Of a stretch of DNA of 64,000 bases, positions 26,812-35,311 are shown piece after piece. The DNA is from Campylobacter showae (lineage in GTDB: Bacteria > Campylobacterota > Campylobacteria > Campylobacterales > Campylobacteraceae). Every line of letters starts with the position of its first letter. Within the stretch, counting starts at the first letter, position 1. The translations under genes were made by a program, and so were the position numbers. The notes under the pieces are model-generated. The model had not been told where the DNA came from, ran no database searches, and saw nothing but the letters and a program-made list of their open reading frames with translations. The DNA lies in NCBI RefSeq assembly GCF_900573985.1, contig NZ_UWOK01000001.1:62001-126000 (forward strand), given 5' to 3'.

Positions 26812-27746
26812 GGATTTTCGCCGCGCTTTTGTTGTTTTTCGTAGCGCTTTGGGGTTCAAATTTATCCACATATAACATCTACGAGCGCAGCGACCGTGTC
26901 GATATCATGCTTAGCTTTGACGCTCCTTATAGCGGCGCGATCTTGCAAGAGCGTAAAGACGGCGTGATAACCCTGCTTTTTAAAGACCTACAAAATGATC
27001 AAAATATCGAAAAAAGCGTAAACTCAAGCATACTGCAAGAGCTTTTGTTTGAGCCCAGAGGGCAAAATTTAGCCCTCGTGATAAAAAGCGACACTCAGGT
27101 GGCCGTTAGCGCGTCAAAAACCACCGACGGCTTTGGCCTGCGCATACGTGTGACGCCTGAAAATGCAGCGAACTCAGCCGCCGCAACTGCGCTCTCGCCG
27201 CAAGAAACTAGAGAAAATATAACCGAAGCGACGAATCTATCCAGTGATCAAAACGCATCAAATTTGACCCCGTCTACTCAAGGTGCCGGCTTAAATTTAG
27301 GCATACAAAACGGCGACGTAAATTTCATGACGCAGGGCATGAGCGATATGATTGATTATAGATATTACTCGGTTTTAGGCGTTTTGGCGCTACTTTTAGT
27401 CGTGCTTTTGTTCATCAAGGCAAAGCTAAAAAACAAGCAAAAAACGATAAAAACAAAACGCGAAAACGGCTGGTTTGAAAAGGTAAAAAGCGAGGGAGGC
27501 GTGGAGATAATCTACGAAAAACCGCTTGATGATACGAACAAAGTCATTCTTTTTCAGCACCTTGACAGACGCTACCTCGTGCTAACTGGTACGTCAAACG
27601 TGCTTTTGGATAAATTCGGCGAAGAACAGATGGCGAGCGAGCAAGATTTTCAGAGTTTTTTTGAAGAAAATCAAAAAAAGCTAAACGCCTACATCGAAAA
27701 CCGTCAAACATTGGACGCATATAAAGACAAGGCGAGTATAGACTAA
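26808..27746 (+). CDS. FliO-like flagellar/membrane protein with AMIN-like periplasmic domain
   Basis: A 312-residue single-pass protein. It has a signal sequence (MRIFAALLLFFVALWGSNL) and a periplasmic beta-rich domain of AMIN type (RSDRVDIMLSFDAPYSGAIL). A low-complexity Asn/Thr linker follows, then a membrane helix near 188-208 and a cytoplasmic region with KVILFQHLDRRYLVLTGTSN. The helix followed by a basic stretch and a strand reading 'hLVLTG.sNxLLD' resembles FliO, the assembly factor of the flagellar export gate. The position right after fliN supports this. The name is inferred, so no symbol is given. Confidence 0.6.
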   Translation: MRIFAALLLFFVALWGSNLSTYNIYERSDRVDIMLSFDAPYSGAILQERKDGVITLLFKDLQNDQNIEKSVNSSILQELLFEPRGQNLALVIKSDTQVAVSASKTTDGFGLRIRVTPENAANSAAATALSPQETRENITEATNLSSDQNASNLTPSTQGAGLNLGIQNGDVNFMTQGMSDMIDYRYYSVLGVLALLLVVLLFIKAKLKNKQKTIKTKRENGWFEKVKSEGGVEIIYEKPLDDTNKVILFQHLDRRYLVLTGTSNVLLDKFGEEQMASEQDFQSFFEENQKKLNAYIENRQTLDAYKDKASID

Positions 27747-27808
27747 ATTTGCCTTTTTAAAATTTGATGAAATTTACCGCAAATTTCATCAAATTCCTCC
27801 AACAAATT

Positions 27809-29257
27809 TCACGCAAAACAGATCGCAAACGTATCGGGCTTGGTCATCTTTTTGATATTTTCCTTCGCCATAAACAGCTCCTTAGCGCCGTAAATTTGCA
27901 AAGTATGGTTGATAAACTCAAACTCCAGCTTCTTATGAGCGCAGTTTGCATCGAGGTTTTTAGCAAGCGCGAGGATAAAACTCAGCCAGCGCACGACATC
28001 CTCGCTCGGTAGCAGGTTTTTAAATCGCTCAAATTCGCTCGAGGTTTTTTTGCCGTTTTGCGCGATGATCGCGGCGACTAAGCATTTTTGCACATGCGAA
28101 AAGCCGTAGTTTAGGGCATTTAATACAAAAAACGCCGAGCTAGCATGCTCGCCGTAAAATCCCAAACACTGCGCCACGCTGTGTAGCCTCGCAGCCACGG
28201 CTAGCTCGCTCTCGTAGCGCCCATCAAGCCCGTGCAGCGGCTCTAGCGCGGCAAAGAGGTCTTTTGCGTATTTTACGATAGTTTTGTTATCGTCTAGCAA
28301 AAATCTATCCTGCAAGCTCCTCACGCTCGGGTTAAAATTTGGCGGAAATTTACGCGTCGGACGCAATATATCGCTCAAAAACACGCCCTCTCTAAAGCCC
28401 GCGCCGCTAGTATAGATGTTTTGCACGCCCACTGCATCCACTGCGCCCAAAAATATGAGCGCGCCTTCTCTAATCGTATCGAAGCGATCTTTTTTTATGC
28501 CAAATTTCCCAAGCTCTAACACGCTCGCTCGGGCTAAATTTTCGATAAAATTTTTATGGTTTTGAAATTTGTAGGCGAAGTTGTGCACAGTTTTTAGCGG
28601 ATAGTCTTGCGCCGACATAATAGCAGAAGATATCGCGCGCAGGCTGCCTCCGATGGCGACTAGGTTTTTGCTTTTAAAATTTTTAGGCAAGCTTTTAAAC
28701 GCCTCTTTGATAAAAGGCGCTGCGGCGTTTAAATTTTTCTTATCGAAAAATAGCTCCTTTAGCCGCACCGTGCCCAAATTTAATGACACGGCGTCTATTA
28801 TCTTGCCGCCGCTAACAAGCGCTAACTCCGCAGAGCCCCCGCCGATATCAAGCGTGACGAACTCCTCTAGCGGCTCGAGCAAATTTAACGCCGCCACGCC
28901 GCCAAACGTCGCCTCGTCCTTGCCGCTAACGACTTTTAAATTTATCCCAAGCTCTTTGCGCGCCATGCTTATGAGCAGGCCGGCATTCGGAGCGTCGCGC
29001 AGAGCCGAGGTGCCCATGGCGAAAATTTTCGAGCATTTGTAGTTTTGTGCGATATTTTTAAACTCGCTAAGCGCCTCACAAGCCTTTTGCATCGACCTTT
29101 GAGCGATCTCGCCGCTGTGCTCGTACGCGCCCTCGCCCAGGCGCACCTTCATCTTAAATTCGCCGATGATGTGAAACGCGTAACGCGAAGTCTTCTCAAA
29201 AATCGCCATTCGCATCGAATTTGAGCCTAGATCTATGACGGCGGTTCGTTTTGCCAT
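27809..29257 (-). CDS. Ppx/GppA family phosphatase
   Basis: A 482-residue enzyme of the exopolyphosphatase / guanosine pentaphosphate phosphohydrolase family, acting in polyphosphate and stringent-response metabolism. ASKHA-fold motifs are clear: AVIDLGSNSMRMAIFE (phosphate 1), FVTLDIGGGSAELALVSGG (phosphate 2) and VAIGGSLRAIS. The C-terminal half is an HD-like helical domain (RLHSVAQCLGFYGEHASSAF). The gene starts at ATG 29257, one base before the stop of the histidine kinase gene, so it is in the cosR transcript. Whether it acts on polyP or pppGpp cannot be told. Confidence 0.92.
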   Translation of the reverse strand: MAKRTAVIDLGSNSMRMAIFEKTSRYAFHIIGEFKMKVRLGEGAYEHSGEIAQRSMQKACEALSEFKNIAQNYKCSKIFAMGTSALRDAPNAGLLISMARKELGINLKVVSGKDEATFGGVAALNLLEPLEEFVTLDIGGGSAELALVSGGKIIDAVSLNLGTVRLKELFFDKKNLNAAAPFIKEAFKSLPKNFKSKNLVAIGGSLRAISSAIMSAQDYPLKTVHNFAYKFQNHKNFIENLARASVLELGKFGIKKDRFDTIREGALIFLGAVDAVGVQNIYTSGAGFREGVFLSDILRPTRKFPPNFNPSVRSLQDRFLLDDNKTIVKYAKDLFAALEPLHGLDGRYESELAVAARLHSVAQCLGFYGEHASSAFFVLNALNYGFSHVQKCLVAAIIAQNGKKTSSEFERFKNLLPSEDVVRWLSFILALAKNLDANCAHKKLEFEFINHTLQIYGAKELFMAKENIKKMTKPDTFAICFA

Positions 29258-30547
29258 TTATTTGCCTTTATTATTTTTATTTATCGCTAGAGTGAGTGTC
29301 GAGATCGCGCCGTTGTGCCCGTCGGTGCGGTTTTTGATAGACACGGAGCCGCCCAGAGCCTGAGCCGCGCCCTTAGCCAAAAATAGCCCAAGCCCAGCTC
29401 CGCCCTTATCGCCGAAACGCTTAAACGGCGCAAAAAGGTCCTTGCTCTCATCGATGCCGCAGCCCTCGTCTATGACCTCGATGATAAATTCGTTTTCGCT
29501 AAGACGAGAGCGAAGCGTGATCACGGCGCCGCGAGGAGAAAATTTGATCGCATTTTGGACGAAATTTTGGATAACATGCGTTAAAAGCGTCGTTTGTAGC
29601 GTCATTTCAAGTCTGCTAGGCGCAAAATCAGTCGCTATATCCTTGCCCTCGCCGCGAGCTAAAATTTTAAAATTATTCGCCGATTGATTTAAAAACTCGA
29701 TGATGTCGATACGCACGGCCTCCTCAAACTGTGCGCCCTCCTGCCGTCCGATCTCTAGGATCGAGCTTATCATTTTGTTCATCTGATTGATGGCTTCGTT
29801 GTTGTTTTTGAGCGCTTCGATGTATTTTTCGCTCTCACGCGGCTTTATTAGCGTAACTTCGTTTTTGGTTTTCATCACCGCAAGCGGAGTTTTTAGTTCG
29901 TGCGCGACGCCGACAAAAAGCTCTTTTTGGTAAAGCACAAACGTCTGAATGCGCTCGATTAAGCGGTTTAGACTTTTGCCCAGCGGCTTAAACTCGGGTG
30001 GTAGCTCCTCAAGGCTCACCGTCTGCAAAAATCGCTCGTTTAAATTCGTCATTTTTCTGCTTAAAATTTTAATCGGCACAAGCAGCATTCGCGACAAAAA
30101 CAGCACGTAAAAAATAATCAGAAGTATCGACGTGGCGTTTACCATGATGATATCGATTAAAATTTGATCTATGAGTTTGCTTTGATGAGTGGTGTCTTTA
30201 GTTAGAGCGATGCTCGTGTCATCCATATACGGATAAAATAACGTCAAATGAGTCTTTTGTCCCACCCTTTCCGTAGCGAAATAAGGCGACACGGTCTTTC
30301 CCTCGACGAGCTTTGCCCTAGTGGGACTATCGTTTAGCGTGAAGTACTCAAACGGTTTTTCTACTTTAGATAAATTTGCGCTCGTGGATAAAATTTTAGC
30401 TTCGTATGCGAGCGATTGTGAGATGCCCTCGTATATCGTGACCTTGATATACTGGTATAAAAGAACGGAGATGATGAGAATTAGCATCGTAGAAGCCGAT
30501 GCTAATTGCACTATAAACCTAAATCTTAGGCTTTTTTGGGAAAGCAA
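29258..30547 (-). CDS. Sensor histidine kinase paired with CosR
   Basis: A 429-residue inner-membrane kinase. Two membrane segments (about 14-34 and 132-152) enclose a periplasmic sensing region of about 95 residues. The phospho-acceptor His216 is in VGVAHELKTPLAV. The ATPase domain has the N box (VIQNFVQNAIKFSP), G1 (DEGCGID) and G2 (GGAGLGLFLAK), so it looks active. Its start lies 22 bp inside the end of cosR, so the two are translationally coupled. In C. jejuni CosR is described as an orphan regulator; a kinase is present here. Confidence 0.9.
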   Translation of the reverse strand: MLSQKSLRFRFIVQLASASTMLILIISVLLYQYIKVTIYEGISQSLAYEAKILSTSANLSKVEKPFEYFTLNDSPTRAKLVEGKTVSPYFATERVGQKTHLTLFYPYMDDTSIALTKDTTHQSKLIDQILIDIIMVNATSILLIIFYVLFLSRMLLVPIKILSRKMTNLNERFLQTVSLEELPPEFKPLGKSLNRLIERIQTFVLYQKELFVGVAHELKTPLAVMKTKNEVTLIKPRESEKYIEALKNNNEAINQMNKMISSILEIGRQEGAQFEEAVRIDIIEFLNQSANNFKILARGEGKDIATDFAPSRLEMTLQTTLLTHVIQNFVQNAIKFSPRGAVITLRSRLSENEFIIEVIDEGCGIDESKDLFAPFKRFGDKGGAGLGLFLAKGAAQALGGSVSIKNRTDGHNGAISTLTLAINKNNKGK

Positions 30548-31197
30548 AACCTATACCCGCGTCTTCTGACCGTCTCGATAGTCGAGATATTTAACGGTTT
30601 ATCCATTTTTTGGCGGATTTGATTGATTGCTACTTCGATTACGTTTGGAGTTACGAGCTCAGGCTCCTCCCAGATCGCGTCTAGTAGTTGCTCTTTGCTG
30701 ACGATTTGATCGCTGTGGCGAGCAAGGTGAGTTAGCACCTCAAACGGCTTTCCTTTTAGCTCGATATCTTGGCCTAGGTAGGTGATTTTCTCCTCGTCCG
30801 GATCGATGATAAGGTCGTCTATCTTGATAACGTTGGTGCCGCCAAAGCGCAGTCTTGCTTCGATTCTAGCTACCAAAACGTCAAAATCAAACGGCTTTTT
30901 GATATAGTCGTCCGCACCAGCTCTAAATGCCTTAACTTCGCTATCTTTATCGTCTTTCGCAGACAGTACGACTACTGCAGTGCGCGGGGATTTGTGTTTG
31001 ATGATGTTGATTAGATCCACGCCGTCGCCGTCCGGGAGCATCCAGTCAGTCAAAACCAAATCGTAATTTCTAATACCGATGTAGTATTCGGCATCCTTGA
31101 AATTCTCCGAGCTGTCGGTCTGATAGCCGAACTCTTGCAAGCCCTCGGCGATGGTTTTGTTTAGAGTTACCTCATCTTCAACTATTAAAATTCTCAT
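30526..31197 (-). CDS. cosR: OmpR-type response regulator CosR
   Basis: A 223-residue regulator of oxidative-stress genes, essential in C. jejuni. The receiver domain has acidic E7-D8 and Asp51 in LTDWMLPDGDG, and Lys in FVKKPFD-equivalent DDYIKKPFD. The winged-helix domain holds PFEVLTHLARHSDQIVSKEQ and VEVAINQIRQ-type VIEVAINQIRQKMDKPLNIS. Cys218 (RGYRFCFPKK), implicated in redox sensing in C. jejuni CosR, is conserved. The protein matches the C. jejuni sequence closely by memory. It is first in a cosR-kinase-ppx transcript. Confidence 0.93.
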   Translation of the reverse strand: MRILIVEDEVTLNKTIAEGLQEFGYQTDSSENFKDAEYYIGIRNYDLVLTDWMLPDGDGVDLINIIKHKSPRTAVVVLSAKDDKDSEVKAFRAGADDYIKKPFDFDVLVARIEARLRFGGTNVIKIDDLIIDPDEEKITYLGQDIELKGKPFEVLTHLARHSDQIVSKEQLLDAIWEEPELVTPNVIEVAINQIRQKMDKPLNISTIETVRRRGYRFCFPKKA

Positions 31198-31224
31198 TTT
31201 TTCCCTTCAGTGAAATTTGTTGGG

Positions 31225-31230
31225 ATTGTA
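31225..31230 (-). promoter_or_regulatory. -10 box of the cosR promoter
   Basis: On the minus strand the sequence reads TGATACAAT, an extended -10 element, about 28 bp before the cosR ATG. A binding site for CosR itself was not identified by eye. Confidence 0.5.
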
Positions 31231-31270
31231 TCATAAATTAAGCAAGATTTCAAGATACTTTAAAAAAAAT

Positions 31271-31585
31271 TTAATATTTAAACTCGGCTCTTGCGCCAAC
31301 CATCGCATTTTTGACGATCTCGATTTTTAAAATTTCCATTTTCAAAAAGCTGAGCGAGCTAAATTTTTCCTTCAACTTTTTCGCGCAAATTTCAAGCGAG
31401 CTCTCCACGGTGCCAAATTTTTCCCGCGCGTAAATTTCCTCGATCAAATTTATCACTTTCACGTAGTCTATAAACTCGCCGCTTTCAAACTCCGCGCTCA
31501 CTCTTACCTTCTGCGGCGTCACGCGCTCAAAATCAAGCAGACCGATGATGGTACTAAACTCGTAATCTTTGATAATCGTCGTCAA
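31271..31585 (-). CDS. folB: Dihydroneopterin aldolase-type protein
   Basis: A 104-residue FolB-like protein of folate synthesis. Features are the opening YEFSTIIGLLDFERVTPQKV (family IxxxxxIGxxxxER), a YVKVINLIEEIY strand-helix and the terminal SSLEICAKKLKE helix. It is shorter than many FolB proteins (about 120 residues). The ATG overlaps the plsY stop by 4 bp, so it is translated after plsY. Confidence 0.82.
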   Translation of the reverse strand: MTTIIKDYEFSTIIGLLDFERVTPQKVRVSAEFESGEFIDYVKVINLIEEIYAREKFGTVESSLEICAKKLKEKFSSLSFLKMEILKIEIVKNAMVGARAEFKY

Positions 31586-32196
31586 ATTACGCGCTTTTCT
31601 TGCCCTGTTATCAGGCGTTTTATGTTTGGCAGGTGCTTGTAAACGACCAAAAACGCGATCAAAAATATCGGCGCATAGGAGTCGATGTCGGGAATCTGCG
31701 GCTGAAGCGCAAAAGTCGCTACGATAAACGCCACAAGCGCGGCTAGCGAGGCTAGCGAGGAGATCTTAAGCAGCTTGCCCACGACAAACCAAACTCCAAG
31801 CGCGATAGCGATTTCAAGCGGCAAAAAAACCGCCAAAACGCCAGCTCCCGTGGCTATGCCCTTACCGCCTTCAAATTTTAAAAACGGCGAGTAGCAGTGT
31901 CCGAGCACGGAAAGTACCGCCATCGCCCAAAGCGTCGCCGGCGCAAGGCCTAAAAATTTCGCGATCAGTATCGGCAAAACACCCTTTAAAACGTCGCAAA
32001 CGACGGTCAAAATCGCGATTTTTTTAGCGAGTTTGGGATCTTTTTGCTTTAGCACGCGCAAAACGTTCGTTGCGCCGATACTGCCGCTACCTTCGCTTCT
32101 GATGTTTACTCCGCCGAAGATATACGCCAAAATCACGCCCGAGGGGATACCGCCTAGCAGATACGCCGCGGCGTAAGCTATCAAATTTTCGTTCAT
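31582..32196 (-). CDS. plsY: Glycerol-3-phosphate acyltransferase PlsY
   Basis: Transfers the acyl group from acyl-phosphate (made by PlsX, encoded at 38293) to glycerol-3-phosphate, the first step in membrane lipid synthesis. About 204 residues, five membrane helices. It has the three family motifs: GSGSIGATNVLR, GHCYSPFLKFEGGKGIATG and VVYKHLPNIKRLITGQE. Start ATG 32196 is chosen over the upstream ATG 32229 because AGGATAAA precedes it and family proteins begin there. Confidence 0.95.
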   Translation of the reverse strand: MNENLIAYAAAYLLGGIPSGVILAYIFGGVNIRSEGSGSIGATNVLRVLKQKDPKLAKKIAILTVVCDVLKGVLPILIAKFLGLAPATLWAMAVLSVLGHCYSPFLKFEGGKGIATGAGVLAVFLPLEIAIALGVWFVVGKLLKISSLASLAALVAFIVATFALQPQIPDIDSYAPIFLIAFLVVYKHLPNIKRLITGQEKRVI

Positions 32197-32372
32197 TTTT
32201 TTATCCTGATTTTTGTTTCGATTTCGCAATATTAATTAAATTCGGCTGATTTTTTGATAAATCGGTCGTTTTAAAGGGCGATAAATTTGTAAATTTTGCT
32301 AGCCGAGACCCGCACCTTTAAGGTACTAAATTTGGTTTGGTTAAATTTGGCGTTGCAAATTAGGCTCCTTAC

Positions 32373-32404
32373 GTAAAAAATAACCATTTGAGGTTGTTTT
32401 TTAC
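32373..32404. terminator. Bidirectional hairpin left of repeat copy 2
   Basis: GTAAAAAATAACC pairs with GGTTGTTTTTTAC around ATTTGA, with one G-T pair. T-runs follow the stem on both strands. It lies between the plsY promoter region and the structured repeat, and could end a minus-strand transcript running through the repeat. Confidence 0.7.
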
Positions 32405-32526
32405 TTTATTATAAAGGGGGTGGGGGCTTGAATTGCGCTCTGCTTTGCAGCTCTCAAAGAGAGTGCAAGCACAAGGCGAGGCAAAGCCGAAGCAAAAGAG
32501 TTCCCCTTTTGTATCCACCTTTCTCT

Positions 32527-32867
32527 TTCTTTGGAGGCGGAAGGGGTTTCTACTTACGAAGCGTCGCCCCTTCCGCCCCCAAGCCCTCTCTAACCCCACT
32601 GCACGTGAGAAGTTGCTGCACTGCGTGCAGGTTAAATTTGACGCTATCGCGTCGCGTGTTTTAAATTTGCATTTTCAAGGTTTGGGTCTCGGCGAGTCAA
32701 ATTTTTAAATTTAATGTCAAAATTTGAGCGTAAAACGATAAGGCGAAGTATCGTGAGATGATTTTAAATGTTTTGAAGTAAATTTCGTCCCAAGATAAGG
32801 CATGTAGCCTATCGCAGGGCGAAATTTACGAAATCATTTAAAAGCGCTCGCGAGACAAGCCGTTAAA
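32527..32867. repeat. Structured intergenic repeat, copy 2 (about 340 bp)
   Basis: Second copy of the element at 19577-19930. Block A (32533-32610) matches copy 1 at 74 of 78 positions, including an identical 50-nt hairpin. Blocks B (32731-32765) and D (32840-32866) match closely. The middle differs in sequence but folds alike: CTGCAC / GTGCAG and GACGC / GCGTC hairpins after block A; a P1 extension TTTTAAATG / CATTTAAAA; and a stem GTAAATTTCG-CCC / GGG-CGAAATTTAC capped by AGGC-ATGTA-GCCT. The right end abuts the stop codon of the HerA-like gene, which is on the opposite strand. With the hairpin at 32373 it accounts for most of the 672-bp gap between the plsY start and that gene. Confidence 0.8.
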
Positions 32868-32868
32868 T

Positions 32869-35172
32869 TTATTTCCAAAGAAGATAGAGTTTTTCGTCGT
32901 ATATATCGCTACTCTTTGGACTAACCTCCACCTCCGTCACCTCCACGTTTTGCACGTCGTTTTTGGCTTTTAGCGCGCTGGCGTCTTCTTCAAATTTCGC
33001 CATCAGCTCCTCGATCTGCGCGTTTAGCTGGGCGACTTCTTGCTCGCTTAGTTTGACGTCGCTACGCTCTTTTAGCACGCTGTTTGCCGAGCGCGCGGAG
33101 GTCGCGACCTTGCCGATGTTGCCGCTACTTAGTAGCCCTTTGCCGAAAATCGCGCCCAAAATGCTAGCCCCCACCGAGATCGCGGTCTCGATGCCCTTAC
33201 TTTTAAAGTCTCGCTGCTCTTTTTCCAGCTTTGCCACCGAGCGGTTTAGTTTCTCCTCTAGGCGAGCTTTTTGTTTGCCAAATTCCGCCGTGAGCTTGGC
33301 CGTTTGCGCCTCTAAAATTTCGTTGCATTTATCGGCCAAACGGACGTAAAACTCCTCCTTACTCTCACCCGGCGCCGAGCTTAAATTTAGCGCGCTAAAG
33401 AGCCTAAGCTTATAGTTTCTATAGATAAATTCTTTAAAATTTTTGGTTAGATCTTTGAAATTTTTAGCTCCGGCGACAAAGCCCGGCAGCGGCGCGTACG
33501 AGAGCTTGAAATTCGGCTCTGCAACCGCGGTAAAATGCATATTTTCGCTAGCCTCGCTCCAGTCGGCGCTTTTTTGAGCTTCATCCAACCTTAGCGTGAA
33601 ATTTACCTCGCGAACCTCGTCAAGCCCCTTTTTAGCGTCGTAAAATCGCACTTTGGCTTCGCTGTAAAGATACCCCTCCAGCTCGCCGCCCTCCTGCAAA
33701 TTTGGGCTTGCGGCGTAAATTTGAGCGATGTCCGGCGATAGCACCGGTTTGGCGGCAAAGCTTTTTGCCAGGCTTGATCCGCTCAAATTTGACCCGCTCT
33801 TTTGCTCTTTCATCAAATTTGAAATTTGCTCGCGACTAAGCGGTCCTTTTAAATAGCTCAGAGCCCAGCGCGTCGAGATGACGGATAGTCCGTCCTCGTG
33901 GATGTTTTTTAGGAGGAAATTGCGCTTTTGCAAATTTGAGATGAGATTTTCTATCTCGCCTTTATCCATCGCAGAGCCCGCAAGCCCCGTCATACCGTCG
34001 ATCACGCGCGCTTTGTCCTGCGCGGTTTGCAGGCGCCCGATAAACCACGTGCCGATGTTGCTAAGGCCTTTATAGTCTAGATCGACCGGGTTTTGGGTGC
34101 TTAGTATCACGCCAAGGCCGTGCGCGCGGGCTTGCTTGAGTAGAGTTAGCATCGGGGTTTTAGACGGCGGGTTGCCGTTTGGCGGGAAAAATCCGAAAAT
34201 CTCGTCCATATAAAGCACGGCGCGAAGCGAGCTCGTACCCTCGGTCTTGCGCATCCACGCGATGATCTCGTTTAATAGCAGCGTCACGAAAAACATCCTC
34301 TCGCTGTCTTTTAGGTGCGAGATCGTAAAGATATTGCACTTTGCTTTGCCGTTTGCGTTAAAAAGCATCTTTGAGATGTCGAGTCGCTCGCCGCTTAGCC
34401 ATGCGCGAAAATCGGGGCTTGCAAGCAGCGTGTTGATCTTGACGGCTAGCTTCATGCGCTCGGAGCTTGGGTAAAATTTCTCCACGTCAAATACGCCAAT
34501 CTTGGCAAACGGAGGCGTCGCGATAAAGCCGATGAGCTCCTCTAGGCTCACGTCCGCGCCCTGGCTAAATTTATCTATAAAAATGTTTGAGATGAGTAGG
34601 TGTTCTTTTGAATTTACGTCGTTTTCTATACCCAAGAGTGATAGCACCGAGCTAGCCAGAGAGCCGACGTACTCGCTAAATTCCTCGCTGCCTACCTCTA
34701 AACTCGGACGGGCAAAATCCCCGAGCAGCGCCACGCCGACGCCGCTACTGCTCTTTGGCGTGTAAATTTTTAGCTCGGCGCTATCTTTAAAAAGTCCCAC
34801 GCGCTCTAAGCTTTGGAACGAACCCTCGATGCCTTTTGCCCACGTCTGCGCTTCACTCGCGGCAAATTCATCCGTGCTCATGCCTTTGTTTTGCGCCTCG
34901 TTTTCATCGACGTAGGGCGCAAAATCCTGCGCGCGCATCTGTGGGAAGGCCAAAGCAAGGTTTGTCATATCGCCCTTTGGGTCGATTATAAAGGTCGGGA
35001 TATTGTCGATGCAGGCTTCTTCTAGGATGCCGATACCAAGGCCGGTTTTACCGCTACCGGTCATGCCGATGATGGCCGCGTGAGTCGTGAGGTCTTTGTT
35101 TTTGTAAAAAAACGGCTCTTTGTCTTTGAGACCGACGTAAAATAGCTTTAAATTTTCTTGGATGGTTTTCAT
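32869..35172 (-). CDS. HerA/DUF853-like ATP-binding protein
   Basis: A 767-residue P-loop ATPase of the HerA-FtsK superfamily, close to the DUF853 'helicase HerA-like' group. Walker A is GMTGSGKTG at 36-44, Walker B is LYMDEIFGF, and the sensor-like ILSTQNPVDLDYKGLSNIGT follows, with a RLQTAQDKARVIDGM arginine region. The C-terminal 200 residues add a coiled coil (QKARLEEKLNRSVAKLEKEQ) around a glycine-rich hydrophobic stretch (ISVGASILGAIFGKGLLSS) that may touch membrane. The role is unknown; the family is assumed to pump or unwind DNA. It is monocistronic on the minus strand and followed by the structured repeat. ATG 35172 follows AAGGAAATTTT. Confidence 0.8.
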   Translation of the reverse strand: MKTIQENLKLFYVGLKDKEPFFYKNKDLTTHAAIIGMTGSGKTGLGIGILEEACIDNIPTFIIDPKGDMTNLALAFPQMRAQDFAPYVDENEAQNKGMSTDEFAASEAQTWAKGIEGSFQSLERVGLFKDSAELKIYTPKSSSGVGVALLGDFARPSLEVGSEEFSEYVGSLASSVLSLLGIENDVNSKEHLLISNIFIDKFSQGADVSLEELIGFIATPPFAKIGVFDVEKFYPSSERMKLAVKINTLLASPDFRAWLSGERLDISKMLFNANGKAKCNIFTISHLKDSERMFFVTLLLNEIIAWMRKTEGTSSLRAVLYMDEIFGFFPPNGNPPSKTPMLTLLKQARAHGLGVILSTQNPVDLDYKGLSNIGTWFIGRLQTAQDKARVIDGMTGLAGSAMDKGEIENLISNLQKRNFLLKNIHEDGLSVISTRWALSYLKGPLSREQISNLMKEQKSGSNLSGSSLAKSFAAKPVLSPDIAQIYAASPNLQEGGELEGYLYSEAKVRFYDAKKGLDEVREVNFTLRLDEAQKSADWSEASENMHFTAVAEPNFKLSYAPLPGFVAGAKNFKDLTKNFKEFIYRNYKLRLFSALNLSSAPGESKEEFYVRLADKCNEILEAQTAKLTAEFGKQKARLEEKLNRSVAKLEKEQRDFKSKGIETAISVGASILGAIFGKGLLSSGNIGKVATSARSANSVLKERSDVKLSEQEVAQLNAQIEELMAKFEEDASALKAKNDVQNVEVTEVEVSPKSSDIYDEKLYLLWK

Positions 35173-35268
35173 AAAATTTCCTTGTAGATTTTGGGCTATT
35201 TTACTGATTTTTGTTTAAATTTCGGGTGAAGCTGCGGGGTAAATTTGAAATCGAAACGGGTAAAATTT

Positions 35269-35298
35269 AAAAAAGCAAGCACGGGGCTCGCCTTTTTA
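35269..35298 (-). terminator. Hairpin after the PilZ gene
   Basis: On the minus strand AAAAAGGCGAGC, a short CCCGT loop and GCTTGCTTTTTT form a stem with one G-T pair followed by a T-run, directly after the PilZ stop. Confidence 0.65.
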
Positions 35299-35311
35299 TT
35301 TTGCGTTAAAT

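Noticed and set aside
26808..27746. Calling this gene fliO outright
   Set aside because: Topology and position fit, but the FliO domain is short and poorly conserved, so no symbol was assigned.
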